Both the position numbers and the translations under genes were made by a program. A stretch of 64,000 bases of DNA from Brevibacillus panacihumi (GTDB lineage: Bacteria > Bacillota > Bacilli > Brevibacillales > Brevibacillaceae): NCBI RefSeq assembly GCF_003710985.1, contig NZ_RHHT01000008.1:60412-124411 (forward strand), given 5' to 3'. Under the pieces are notes generated by a model. That model worked only from the letters and a program-made list of their open reading frames with translations. It searched no databases and was not told the origin of the DNA. This document shows positions 8,916 to 17,176 of the stretch, one piece after another (position 1 is the stretch's first letter; every line of letters starts with the position of its first letter).

Positions 8916-9926
8916 TTACTTGCTTTGCAAAAGAAGCTTGATAAAATAAGGTGCTCCAATAAGCGCTACCATGATTCCCGCCGGAATGCCATCCGGCTCG
9001 ACCAATTGCCGTCCTGCCGTATCTGCAAACAGGAGAAGCCATCCGCCGATCAGCAAGGCTACCGGTAGCAACAATTGATTTCGCGGTCCTATCAAGGCTT
9101 TGGCGATATGAGGAGCCATGAGACCGATGAAAGCGACCCCTCCTGTGACAGAGACGGCTGATGCGGCCAGGGCAACGGCCGTTACCAAGAGAATGACACG
9201 CTCCTTCTCGACGGAGACCCCGATGCCGATCGCGACGGATTCGTGAAGGGTCAGGAGGTTCAAAGCATGTGCTTTATACAGTGCAAACGGAACCAGGATC
9301 ACGAGCCAAGGCAGAAGAGCCCATAGAAAAGGCCAGTCCGAGCCCCAGATATTCCCTGCGAGCCACTTGGCGATAAAGTCTACCTTGGATCGCTCCGCAG
9401 AGGAGATCAGAACAATCATCAACCCGGATAATGCCATGGAAAAGCCGACCCCTGTAAGGATTAAGCGGTTTGGTTGGAGTCCGGTCTTTTTGCTGTAGGA
9501 AAACAGGTAAATCAGACATGCTGTCAGAAGCGCGCCGACAAACGCGACAAGCGGGAGCGCGTAGATAAACAATCCCGCTTGTACAGGGAAAAACAGAAAG
9601 AACAGCGCAATGGCTACGCCTGCCCCGGCGTTAATCCCCACAATGCCTGGGTCTGCCAACGCATTTCTTGTGATTCCTTGCAGGATGGCGCCTGACAAGG
9701 CAAGGGCCATACCCGCCAGCAAAGTAATGATCATGCGGGGCAGACGGAGCGAGAAGAGGACAAACTCCTCCTTGAAGGTCCCCTGACCAAGAAGAACAGG
9801 GATCAGTCTGTCATAGGAAACGGAGGAGTACCCGAGTCCCATGCCGATCCCAATCGTGACGGCAGTCAAGATAAGCAAAAGCAAAACAATCACTCGTTGT
9901 TTTCGTATGACCGCGGGTTGGATCAT
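8916..9926 (-). CDS. Iron-siderophore ABC transporter permease (FecCD family), second subunit
   Basis: The 336-residue protein has about nine to ten membrane segments and the FecCD signature. SLRLPRMIITLLAGMALALSG is followed by LQGITRNALADPGIVG; near the end are GGVAFIGLMAPHIAKALIG and PDGIPAGIMVALIGAPYF. The GLMAPHI loop is the coupling helix that contacts the ATPase. It overlaps the upstream permease by 4 bases (ATGA), so the two are co-translated and probably form the heterodimeric membrane channel. It is the last gene of the operon. Substrate is inferred to be a ferric siderophore, since the operon has a Fur box. Confidence 0.9.
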   Translation of the reverse strand: MIQPAVIRKQRVIVLLLLILTAVTIGIGMGLGYSSVSYDRLIPVLLGQGTFKEEFVLFSLRLPRMIITLLAGMALALSGAILQGITRNALADPGIVGINAGAGVAIALFFLFFPVQAGLFIYALPLVAFVGALLTACLIYLFSYSKKTGLQPNRLILTGVGFSMALSGLMIVLISSAERSKVDFIAKWLAGNIWGSDWPFLWALLPWLVILVPFALYKAHALNLLTLHESVAIGIGVSVEKERVILLVTAVALAASAVSVTGGVAFIGLMAPHIAKALIGPRNQLLLPVALLIGGWLLLFADTAGRQLVEPDGIPAGIMVALIGAPYFIKLLLQSK

Positions 9927-10933
9927 GAGAGTGCAGACCCTCCTTTCCGTACGACAAAAAGGAAGAAAGGCAGGCCCATTACCGCGATGATCGCCGCCAC
10001 CGGGGTCTCATACGGAGCGTTCACGGTTCGGCCCAGAGTATCAGCAATCAGCATGAACGAGGCTCCGACCAGGGCAGACATCGGAAGAATCGAGCGGTAA
10101 TCGGTGCCGACCAAAGTACGGACGATGTGTGGAACCATCAGGCCAATGAACGTCATGTTTCCGATCAATGCCACAGAAGCGCCTGTCAGCATGATGATGA
10201 CGAAAAAGAGCAGGATTTTGATTCTGGTGGTTTTTTGCCCCAATCCGACGGCTACCTCCTCGCTAAGACTGAGAATCGTCAGCTGTTTGGACAACAGCAG
10301 GGAGAGCAGGATGCCGAGCGTGATGCAAGGGACAATGACTTGAAGCTGGCTCCACGACGTGCCGATCAGGCCGCCAGCCGTCCACATGGATACATCCTTG
10401 GAGATTTTGAAGGCTAGCCCTACGCCCTCTGCGATCGTATAAAGCAACGATGAAACGGCTACACCAGCCAGGACGATGCGCAGCGAGGAAAACCCGCCCT
10501 TTTTTCCTGCGCTGATCCCGAATACCAGTGCCGCACCTGCAGCCGCACCGATCATGCATGCCAGCATCAAGACGAAAGAACTGGCAGAAGGGACCAATGC
10601 CAAGGAGATTGCCAATGCTGCATGTGCCCCGGCTGTCAGTCCGAGCAGTCCCGGATCGGCGAGCGGGTTTCTCGTCATCCCTTGCATGATGGCGCCGGCG
10701 ATGGCAAGGGCAGCGCCCACGAAGATCGCAGCAATTTCACGAGGCAAGCGGAGGTCCCGGATCAGGGAGATTTTCTCCTCCGCAGCCTGCGATGAGACGG
10801 CCAGCCACACGTCACGTATCGTCGTGTCGGCTGCTCCGAATAGCATGGCGATCACGAACATCACCAAAAAGAACAGGAATCCCGCAAGCAGTTTATAGAC
10901 GAAAGGAATGGAATGCCGATACGTTTTTTCCAT
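9923..10933 (-). CDS. Iron-siderophore ABC transporter permease (FecCD family), first subunit
   Basis: This 336-residue FecCD permease is a paralogue of the following gene. It shows DLRLPREIAAIFVGAALAIAGA, MQGMTRNPLADPGLLGLTAG and the coupling loop GNMTFIGLMVPHIVRTLVG, ending with ETPVAAIIAVMGLPFFLFVV. About ten helices are expected, preceded by a basic cytosolic start. It lies five bases after the binding-protein gene and overlaps the second permease by four bases. The whole unit imports an iron chelate across the membrane; the specific siderophore cannot be told from sequence. Confidence 0.9.
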   Translation of the reverse strand: MEKTYRHSIPFVYKLLAGFLFFLVMFVIAMLFGAADTTIRDVWLAVSSQAAEEKISLIRDLRLPREIAAIFVGAALAIAGAIMQGMTRNPLADPGLLGLTAGAHAALAISLALVPSASSFVLMLACMIGAAAGAALVFGISAGKKGGFSSLRIVLAGVAVSSLLYTIAEGVGLAFKISKDVSMWTAGGLIGTSWSQLQVIVPCITLGILLSLLLSKQLTILSLSEEVAVGLGQKTTRIKILLFFVIIMLTGASVALIGNMTFIGLMVPHIVRTLVGTDYRSILPMSALVGASFMLIADTLGRTVNAPYETPVAAIIAVMGLPFFLFVVRKGGSALS

Positions 10934-10938
10934 GTCAC

Positions 10939-11862
10939 TCAGTTCCCTAAAAAGTGTTTGAGAAAGAAATCGAGCTGCAGCTCCAAGGTCAACGGATCGT
11001 TGAAGTAGAACTCCTGGGCATTGGCTTCAAAGACGCGATTGTTTTTGACGGCAGGGATGCTTTGATACGCAGCTGTTTCCTGAAACGAATTGTCTGTCTC
11101 TTTGTTTTTGCTGAAGATCAGATAATCGCCCGCAAATTCGGGAAGCACCTCAAGGGACAGGGCATAATAACCGTCCTTTAGCGCCAGCTGCTTTACCTTC
11201 TCCGGCATGTTCAGCTTCATCTCTTGATAGAGAATTTCAGTTCCGCGTCCCCAGTTATCGCCGTAGACGTAGAGCTGTTTGTTGAAGTTTTCGATGACAG
11301 ACACAGTAGCGTCCTCGCCAATTTTGGCCTTTATCTCTTCTCCGGCTTTCTGAGCTCGCTTTTTGAAATCATCGATCCAGGCCTGCGCCTCTTTTTCCTT
11401 GTTCAACAGCTTTCCAATCTCCAGATGCTGCGTCAAGTAGTCTACTTTTCCGTATGTAAAAGTGACTGTTGGTGCGATTTGTTTCAATTTGTCCAGATTT
11501 TTGACCGTGGACAGACCGATGATCAGGTCGGGATTCAATTCGATGATTTTTTCCAGGCTCTCATCGGATACTTCCTCCACGTCTTGTAACGGCTCGTGAA
11601 AATTCGGATTCATTTTGGACCAGGAGTCGACGCCGACCAGCGGAACGTGCAAGGCCAAGACGTTTCCGGTGAAGCTGGAGAGGACGACAACTCGTTTGGG
11701 ATCGGCAGGAACCTCGACAGGTCCCTCTTCAGACTGGTAGGTGATCGTATTCGCCTTTGGCTGGTCGGCAGGTGTAGGCTCTGCATTTCCGGCAGATTGG
11801 CTGCTGCAGGCACTGAGCAGCAGGACTAGCACAAGCATGAGGGGAGTCCAAATGTTCTTCAT
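10939..11862 (-). CDS. Siderophore-binding lipoprotein of ABC transporter
   Basis: The 307-residue protein starts with a lipoprotein signal (LMLVLVLLLSACSS), so it is anchored outside the membrane. The rest is a two-lobed class III binding protein: VPADPKRVVVLSSFTGNVLAL in the first lobe and SLEKIIELNPDLIIG as the usual lobe motif, joined by a long helix. This is the FhuD/YfiY type fold for ferric siderophores. It overlaps the ATPase gene by four bases (11859-11862), an unusual ATPase-first order for the operon. Confidence 0.9.
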   Translation of the reverse strand: MKNIWTPLMLVLVLLLSACSSQSAGNAEPTPADQPKANTITYQSEEGPVEVPADPKRVVVLSSFTGNVLALHVPLVGVDSWSKMNPNFHEPLQDVEEVSDESLEKIIELNPDLIIGLSTVKNLDKLKQIAPTVTFTYGKVDYLTQHLEIGKLLNKEKEAQAWIDDFKKRAQKAGEEIKAKIGEDATVSVIENFNKQLYVYGDNWGRGTEILYQEMKLNMPEKVKQLALKDGYYALSLEVLPEFAGDYLIFSKNKETDNSFQETAAYQSIPAVKNNRVFEANAQEFYFNDPLTLELQLDFFLKHFLGN

Positions 11863-12656
11863 TTTGCTTCTCCTTTTATCAGATCGTAGGTTAGGCAGAC
11901 CGGTTTTTTGGTCCGCGGATCGCGGCCGATTTGGGCATCGATTTGAAATACCTTTTTCAGCACGTCAGGCTTCATGACTTCTTCGCAATCGCCGGCTTTG
12001 ACGATTTGTCCGTCTCTGAGGGCGATCATGTAGTCGGCAAAACGGGCAGCCTGATTCAAATCATGGAGCACCATGATGATCGTGCGCCTCTGCTCCACAT
12101 TCAGCCTGTGCAAAAGCTCGAGGACTTCAAGCTGGTGAGCCAGGTCCAGATAGGTGGTCGGTTCGTCCAGAAAGATCATCTCGGTATCCTGAGCCAGTGC
12201 CATGGCGATCCACACCCGTTGTCGCTGACCGCCGGACAAGGCATCCACAGGCCGATGCATAAACTCTTTGGTCCCTGTGACCTCCAGGGCCCAGTCAATC
12301 ACCGCGACATCCCGTTTTGTCAAACGTCCCAAGCCTTTTTGATAGGGAAACCTGCCGTAGGAGACCAGCTCTCCCACTGTCAGGCCGCTTGCGCCCTCGG
12401 GTGTTTGAGGAAGAATCGCCAGCTTTTTGGCGAGCTCCTTCGTGTTTTCCTTGGCGATTGGCTCACCGTCCAAAATGACTGCTCCTGATTGATGCGGAAT
12501 GATCCGGGTGATGGCCTTCAGCAGCGTTGACTTTCCGCAGCCGTTCGAGCCAATGATCGCGGTGATTTTTTGATCGGGAATTTTCAGGCTGAGATCCTTC
12601 ACGATCAGACGCTCTCCATAGCCGATGCGCAAGTCGCTCGTGTAAAGACGAACCAT
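11859..12656 (-). CDS. Iron-siderophore ABC transporter ATPase (FecE/YusV type)
   Basis: The 265-residue protein has all ABC ATPase motifs: Walker A GSNGCGKST (near residue 38), Q-loop LPQTPEG, signature LSGGQRQR, Walker B MIFLDEPTTYLD and switch histidine VLHDLNQAARF. The family energises uptake of ferric siderophores. It is the first gene of a four-gene - strand operon. A perfect Fur box lies 43 bases upstream of its start. The C-terminal tail is slightly longer than the core domain and contains no separate domain that I recognise. Confidence 0.92.
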   Translation of the reverse strand: MVRLYTSDLRIGYGERLIVKDLSLKIPDQKITAIIGSNGCGKSTLLKAITRIIPHQSGAVILDGEPIAKENTKELAKKLAILPQTPEGASGLTVGELVSYGRFPYQKGLGRLTKRDVAVIDWALEVTGTKEFMHRPVDALSGGQRQRVWIAMALAQDTEMIFLDEPTTYLDLAHQLEVLELLHRLNVEQRRTIIMVLHDLNQAARFADYMIALRDGQIVKAGDCEEVMKPDVLKKVFQIDAQIGRDPRTKKPVCLTYDLIKGEAK

Positions 12657-12698
12657 GATTTGACCTCCATGAAATGTAGTTCACAACAAAATAAACGT

Positions 12699-12713
12699 TG
12701 ATAATGATTATCA
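12699..12713. promoter_or_regulatory. Fur box
   Basis: TGATAATGATTATCA is a perfect 7-1-7 inverted repeat and equals the classic Bacillus Fur core. It sits between the divergent siderophore operon (start at 12656) and the ferredoxin-NADP reductase gene (start at 12796). It is placed to repress the importer and perhaps both genes when iron is plentiful. Confidence 0.92.
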
Positions 12714-12795
12714 ATTTCGGTATTGTAAACAATATAAAGACATCCGCCTTTTTTTGTCAACAGGTTTTCCAAAGGGCGTGAAGGAGTGATCGTGG

Positions 12796-13845
12796 ATGGA
12801 TCAGCAGGAGCTTTTTGATGTGACAGTGATTGGAGGAGGGCCGGCAGGACTCTATTCGGCCTTTTATAGCGGGCTTCGCGAAATGAAAACCAAATTGATC
12901 GAGTTCCAGCCCCAGCTGGGTGGAAAAATCCATGTCTATCCGGAAAAAATGATTTGGGATGTGGGGGGACTGACACCCGTACCCGGAGCAAAATTGATCG
13001 AGCAGCTTGTCGAGCAGGGGCTAACGTTTGGTCCGGAAGTGGTGTTGAATGAAAAGGTGGAGGCGATTCGCCGCAACGAAGAGGGGATTTTTGAATTGGA
13101 GACCGCTTCGGGGCGCAAGCATTTTTCAAAAACGGTCATTGTGGCGATTGGCAGCGGAATCTTGAAGCCGCAAAAGCTGGAGATCGAAGGAGCGGAGAGG
13201 TTTGAGATATCCAACCTGCATTACACGGTGAAGTCATTCCGCCCCTTCAAAGACAAGACGATTCTCATTTCGGGCGGCGGGAATGCTGCCCTGGATTGGG
13301 CAGCCGAGCTGGAGCCGATCGCCAAACAGGTGTATCTGACTTATCGCAAAGAGACGTTTGCCGGCCACGAAGCGCAGGCATCGCAGGTCTTGAACAGCTC
13401 TGTTGCATGCTTTTTCCAAACGACGATTACGAAGCTGATCGCGAGTGAAAATCATGAAGTGATTGATCGGGTCGAGCTGACCCATCTGGACACGGGAGAG
13501 GTCTCCTATCTGCCTGTCGATGAGGTGATTATCAGCCACGGCTACGAGCGCGATACGTCTTTGTTGCAAAATAGCAAGCTGCCCATCAAGATTGCGGACC
13601 AGTATTACATAGCAGGCAACGCCAATAGCGAGTCCTCCATTCCGGGACTGTACGCGGCAGGCGATATTTTGCGGCATGAGGGGAAATTGAATTTGATCGC
13701 CGGGGCCTTCCAGGATGCAGCGAACGCTGTGAACAAGGCCAAACAATTCATCCAGCCGGATGCCGGCAAAAGCGGAATGGTTTCCTCGCATAATGAATTG
13801 TTCAAAGAACGCAACAGGGAACTGGTCAAGCAGATGCTGAGATAG
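12796..13845 (+). CDS. Ferredoxin/flavodoxin-NADP reductase, type 2 (YumC/YcgT family)
   Basis: The 349-residue flavoprotein resembles thioredoxin reductase but has no CxxC pair, which marks the type 2 ferredoxin-NADP reductases. FAD-binding GGGPAGLYSAFY is at residues about 13-24, the NADPH-binding GGGNAALDWA near residue 160 and the second FAD contact GLYAAGDI near residue 290. The enzyme moves electrons from NADPH to ferredoxin or flavodoxin. In Bacillus subtilis YcgT belongs to the Fur regulon, and here the gene is divergent from a siderophore importer across a Fur box. I infer a role in reductive release of iron. AAGGAG precedes the ATG. Confidence 0.9.
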   Translation: MDQQELFDVTVIGGGPAGLYSAFYSGLREMKTKLIEFQPQLGGKIHVYPEKMIWDVGGLTPVPGAKLIEQLVEQGLTFGPEVVLNEKVEAIRRNEEGIFELETASGRKHFSKTVIVAIGSGILKPQKLEIEGAERFEISNLHYTVKSFRPFKDKTILISGGGNAALDWAAELEPIAKQVYLTYRKETFAGHEAQASQVLNSSVACFFQTTITKLIASENHEVIDRVELTHLDTGEVSYLPVDEVIISHGYERDTSLLQNSKLPIKIADQYYIAGNANSESSIPGLYAAGDILRHEGKLNLIAGAFQDAANAVNKAKQFIQPDAGKSGMVSSHNELFKERNRELVKQMLR

Positions 13846-13940
13846 CAAAAAGGCGGCTTTCTTTCCGGATTTTTTTCTCCTGTGGTAAACTGTCTGTGAA
13901 CAAGAAGCGATTTCACGACAGAATACTGGGTGGTTTATAG

Positions 13941-16616
13941 ATGCGTTCAATATGGCAAATTTACAAAACAGACTGGCTCAACATATTCAAAGTTCCGACG
14001 GGCATCTTTCTGATTGTTGCGATCTGTATTCTTCCCTCTCTCTACGCTTGGGTGAATATCAAATCCGTCTGGGATCCTTATGCGAACACAGAAGGCGTCA
14101 TGGTCGCGGTAACAAGCGAGGACGAGGGGACGACGATCGGCGATAAAACGATCAACATCGGTGATGAGCTGATCCATAACCTGCAAAACAATCACAAGCT
14201 CGGTTGGACGTTTGTGGATCGGGAAGAAGCGGAGAGAGGCTTGCAGAGGGGAGAGTACTACGCCAGTATTTTGATTCCGGCGGACTTTTCTTCCAAAATG
14301 ACAGGCATTATCGACGGACGGCTGGACAGACCCGAGGTGATCTACAGCGTCAACGAAAAGGTAAATGCGATTGCGCCGAAAATCACCTCTTCGGGCGTCT
14401 CCACGCTTGCCAAGCAAATCAACGAAAATTTCACGGAGGCGGTCAGCGAGGCCTTGCTGACTAAGCTGACAGAAGTCGGGATCAAGATCGAGGAGCAGCT
14501 TCCGACGATTCGCAAGATCGAGGCCGGGATTTTTGAGCTGGAAAGCAGGCTCCCTGAGATTCATGCAGCAGGGCAAAAGGTGCTGGAGCTGGAACAAAAG
14601 CTCCCTGCGATTCATGAAAAAGCGCAAGTCATCCTCGAGGTGGAGAAAAGAATCCCGGAGATCAATCAGGCAGCAGAGTCGATTTTGACGTTGCAGAAGC
14701 ATTGGCCGCAGATCAGTGATACGCTCTCACGGATTGGGGAGATTCAGGATCGACTCCCGGCTATTCAGCACGCGGTAGCCCGCATCCAGGAGCTGGATCA
14801 GAACTTCGACAAGGTCGCGGGAACGATCGAGCATGCGACGGATATAGCAGGACGGGCGATCGGGATCGTAGAGGCTGCTCAGGCAGCGATACCGCGCGTA
14901 GAGGATATGGCAGACAAGGGTGCTGCTATCGCCGAGCGGGTAAACGCATTTCTGACGCAGAATGAAGCAGCGTTCCAATTGATTGGTCCGCTGGTCAAGC
15001 AAAATCTGACGCTGGTACAGCAAGCTGCGGATGCGACGACAAAGCTAACGGAGAGACTGCTCCAGGTGGATCCTGCCCTTTTGCCAACAGCTGAGGAGGC
15101 AGCCGCATTGAGAGATCGGTTGGCTGGCGCGGGCCGCATCCTGGAACACACTTCATCGCTCTTGGAGAAAATTAACGCCTATCTTCCCGGACAGCCGCTA
15201 GACGGGCTGATCGAACGGCTCCAAGCCCGGACAGATTCCATCCACCAAAAGGTCCAGCTATTGGACATCGTGGCCAAGGCTTTGGAGAATGGAAAAACGC
15301 CAGCGCGGGATGTCGTGGAGCGCTTGCACAAGCTGTCTCAGGAGACGAGCAGCGTGCTGGGCGATATTCTCTCGCGTTATGACAGCGAGATTTTGCCCAA
15401 GTTGGAGGACGGCATTGCGAGGCTGATTGACTTTTCCGATGTCGCCGCTGAAAAAATCGAGGCAGTGCAAGCACGTCTCACCGCCATCGATGGCGTACTG
15501 GCGGATGTGAAGCAGGGGTTGGAATTCGGTCAGACGGAATTGCAGCGAATTACGGAGCAGTTGCCGCAGATCCGGTCGAGGGTGCATGAGGCGGCTGTTG
15601 GTCTGCAACAAAAGGCGGATGAATTTGAGCGTGTGATAAATATCGCCGTACCGCTGATCCAGGAAAATCTCCCGGCCATCGGCAAAAAGCTGGATCAGGC
15701 AGCAGCCTTCATCCAGAATGACCTGCCGAGAGCGGAACAGGAGCTGTCTCAGTTAGCCGACTTCGTACGAGTGAGGCTTCCTGAACTGGAATCGGGGGTG
15801 CATCGGGTAGCGTCGCTGGTACGGGACGATTTGCCGCAGCTAGAACGGGCAGTGAGTCAGGCAGCAGACAAGCTGCGCGAAGTGGAGGCGAACAACAACT
15901 TTGCCGCTCTCGCGAAGCTGTTGCGCGGCGACATTCAGAAGGAAAGCGAGTTTTTGGCAAGTCCGGTCCAGATCAAAGAGAACCGGCTCTATCCGATCCC
16001 CAATTACGGCTCTGCCATGTCGCCCTTTTACGGCGTGTTATCCTTGTGGGTGGGAGCCACATTGCTGATCTCCCTGCTGAAGGCAGAAGCGGACAACCCA
16101 GAGGGTCGCTACAAGCCATACCAGCTTTATCTGGGCAGACTGGGAACGTTCCTGACGATTGGGCAGCTTCAAGCGATCAGCGTCACGCTTGGAGACATGT
16201 GGATTCTGGACGCCTTTGTAGCGGACAAGCTCCCGTTTGTGCTCTTCGCTATGCTGGTGAGCGCGGTGTTTGTAACGATTACCTATACGCTATTGTCGGT
16301 ATTCGGCAATGTGGGCAAAGGAATTGCGATCATCTTCATGGTGTTCCAGTTCTCCAGCTCGGGCGGCACGTTTCCGATCAGCATGACCGCGCCCTTTTTC
16401 CAGATGCTCAATCCGTTTATGCCCTTCACCTATGCGATCAGCCTGCTGCGAGAGGCGGTCGGAGGCATTTGGTGGGAGACGGCCTGGCGGGATATATTGG
16501 CGCTGCTTGGCTTTATCGGTCTCAGCCTGTTCGTCGCGCTGGTCCTCAAGCGGCCACTATCCGGCATTATCAAGAAGTCGACAGAGAACGCAAAGAAAAC
16601 CAAAATCATCGCTTGA
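13941..16616 (+). CDS. YhgE/Pip family membrane protein with tandem helical repeats
   Basis: The 891-residue protein has the YhgE/Pip layout: one N-terminal membrane helix (about residues 20-36, GIFLIVAICILPSLYAW), a large external region and a C-terminal block of five to six helices like ABC-2 permeases (about residues 690-880). The external region holds six exact 17-residue units (residues 187-288) and four 18-residue units (577-648), each opening with a Leu-Pro or similar pair. They are probably helical and coiled. YhgE/Pip proteins are known as phage-infection proteins in lactic bacteria and as predicted exporters or adaptors elsewhere. No ATPase is adjacent. The start is an ATG with only a weak GGGTGG upstream. 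A strong terminator follows. Confidence 0.85.
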   Translation: MRSIWQIYKTDWLNIFKVPTGIFLIVAICILPSLYAWVNIKSVWDPYANTEGVMVAVTSEDEGTTIGDKTINIGDELIHNLQNNHKLGWTFVDREEAERGLQRGEYYASILIPADFSSKMTGIIDGRLDRPEVIYSVNEKVNAIAPKITSSGVSTLAKQINENFTEAVSEALLTKLTEVGIKIEEQLPTIRKIEAGIFELESRLPEIHAAGQKVLELEQKLPAIHEKAQVILEVEKRIPEINQAAESILTLQKHWPQISDTLSRIGEIQDRLPAIQHAVARIQELDQNFDKVAGTIEHATDIAGRAIGIVEAAQAAIPRVEDMADKGAAIAERVNAFLTQNEAAFQLIGPLVKQNLTLVQQAADATTKLTERLLQVDPALLPTAEEAAALRDRLAGAGRILEHTSSLLEKINAYLPGQPLDGLIERLQARTDSIHQKVQLLDIVAKALENGKTPARDVVERLHKLSQETSSVLGDILSRYDSEILPKLEDGIARLIDFSDVAAEKIEAVQARLTAIDGVLADVKQGLEFGQTELQRITEQLPQIRSRVHEAAVGLQQKADEFERVINIAVPLIQENLPAIGKKLDQAAAFIQNDLPRAEQELSQLADFVRVRLPELESGVHRVASLVRDDLPQLERAVSQAADKLREVEANNNFAALAKLLRGDIQKESEFLASPVQIKENRLYPIPNYGSAMSPFYGVLSLWVGATLLISLLKAEADNPEGRYKPYQLYLGRLGTFLTIGQLQAISVTLGDMWILDAFVADKLPFVLFAMLVSAVFVTITYTLLSVFGNVGKGIAIIFMVFQFSSSGGTFPISMTAPFFQMLNPFMPFTYAISLLREAVGGIWWETAWRDILALLGFIGLSLFVALVLKRPLSGIIKKSTENAKKTKIIA
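14499..14804 (+). repeat. Six tandem 51-bp coding repeats (17 residues each)
   Basis: Residues 187-288 of the YhgE-like protein read as six units beginning LPTI, LPEI, LPAI, IPEI, WPQI and LPAI, exactly 17 residues apart. Shared hydrophobic positions follow at 11 and 14 of each unit. The DNA copies have diverged, so the period is mainly visible in the protein. Confidence 0.85.
15669..15884 (+). repeat. Four tandem 54-bp coding repeats (18 residues each)
   Basis: Residues 577-648 of the YhgE-like protein read as four units opening with LPAI, LPRA, LPEL and LPQL, spaced exactly 18 residues. Eighteen residues equal five turns of an alpha helix. The period differs from the 17-residue array earlier in the same protein. 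Confidence 0.8.
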
Positions 16617-16625
16617 TGAAGCAAA

Positions 16626-17159
16626 TCAAAGCCCGCCTGCGCGCGGGCTTTTTTTCATGGCAAGATAGTCCCTCAACTGAGCAAAATCAGTCGCATAAAT
16701 ATGTTCATGCCCATGATTGCCATCTCGTTCCCCGACGATAGAGGCGAATTTGGCATACAGGCGATTCAGGTACGTATTTTCAGATTGAACGAAAAAGCGC
16801 ACCTCCTTTACCTGGCTGTTCTCCGCTTCTATCTGCTCTACCATGTATCGGAAGCCCTGCAAAAACAGGCGGCTGCTGCGAAACTCCTGCTTGATGATGG
16901 CAGAGAAGATAAAGACAACCTCCCCCTGGGGATCAGGCTGGTGCTCTTTCGTCACGTATTGATAATGACCCCAGCCAATTACGTTGTCCTGCGGGTCTAC
17001 GACAAGGATGATCTGCGAGTCTTGAATATTTTCCAATACGTGGTAGATGGCATCGATTAATGTAAATTGCCTGTTGAATTCCAAACGATTGTGAATAAAA
17101 AAGAGGGTGAATTTCACGAGATCCTGATCACCGCTGCAGCGCCTGAAATGGGCAGTCAT
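16626..17159 (-). CDS. GNAT-like acetyltransferase, paralogue of 19358-19876
   Basis: The 177-residue protein has the length and fold pattern of GNAT acyltransferases. A strand VVFIFSAIIKQEFRSSRLF leads into a helix (FLQGFRYMVEQIEAE), then a strand KEVRFFVQSEN and the helix NRLYAKFA. These correspond to the CoA-binding region. It aligns with the protein encoded at 19358-19876 over RLFLQ, E-I, V-E-RF and RL--KFA. The two flank an ABC exporter with a cNMP domain in one operon. It follows the exporter by 17 bases and has GGAGG before its ATG. Substrate is unknown; modification of an exported molecule or of the exporter is possible. Confidence 0.65.
   Translation of the reverse strand: MTAHFRRCSGDQDLVKFTLFFIHNRLEFNRQFTLIDAIYHVLENIQDSQIILVVDPQDNVIGWGHYQYVTKEHQPDPQGEVVFIFSAIIKQEFRSSRLFLQGFRYMVEQIEAENSQVKEVRFFVQSENTYLNRLYAKFASIVGERDGNHGHEHIYATDFAQLRDYLAMKKSPRAGGL
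16628..16655. terminator. Bidirectional terminator between yhgE-like and GNAT genes
   Basis: AAAGCCCGC (16628-16636) pairs with GCGGGCTTT (16643-16651) and is followed by a T run on the + strand. The - strand gene that converges here ends within the left arm (its last codons form the stem), and the A run gives T residues on its own transcript. Confidence 0.88.
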
Positions 17160-17176
17160 GGCTTTCTGCGCCTCCT

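Noticed and set aside
13846..13880. Terminator after the ferredoxin-NADP reductase
   Set aside because: AAAAAGGCGG and CCGGATTTTT look alike but mismatch at two central positions, so the stem is too weak to call.
14499..15884. CRISPR-like or non-coding tandem repeats
   Set aside because: The period is a multiple of three, lies inside one long frame and is conserved at the protein level, so these are coding repeats.
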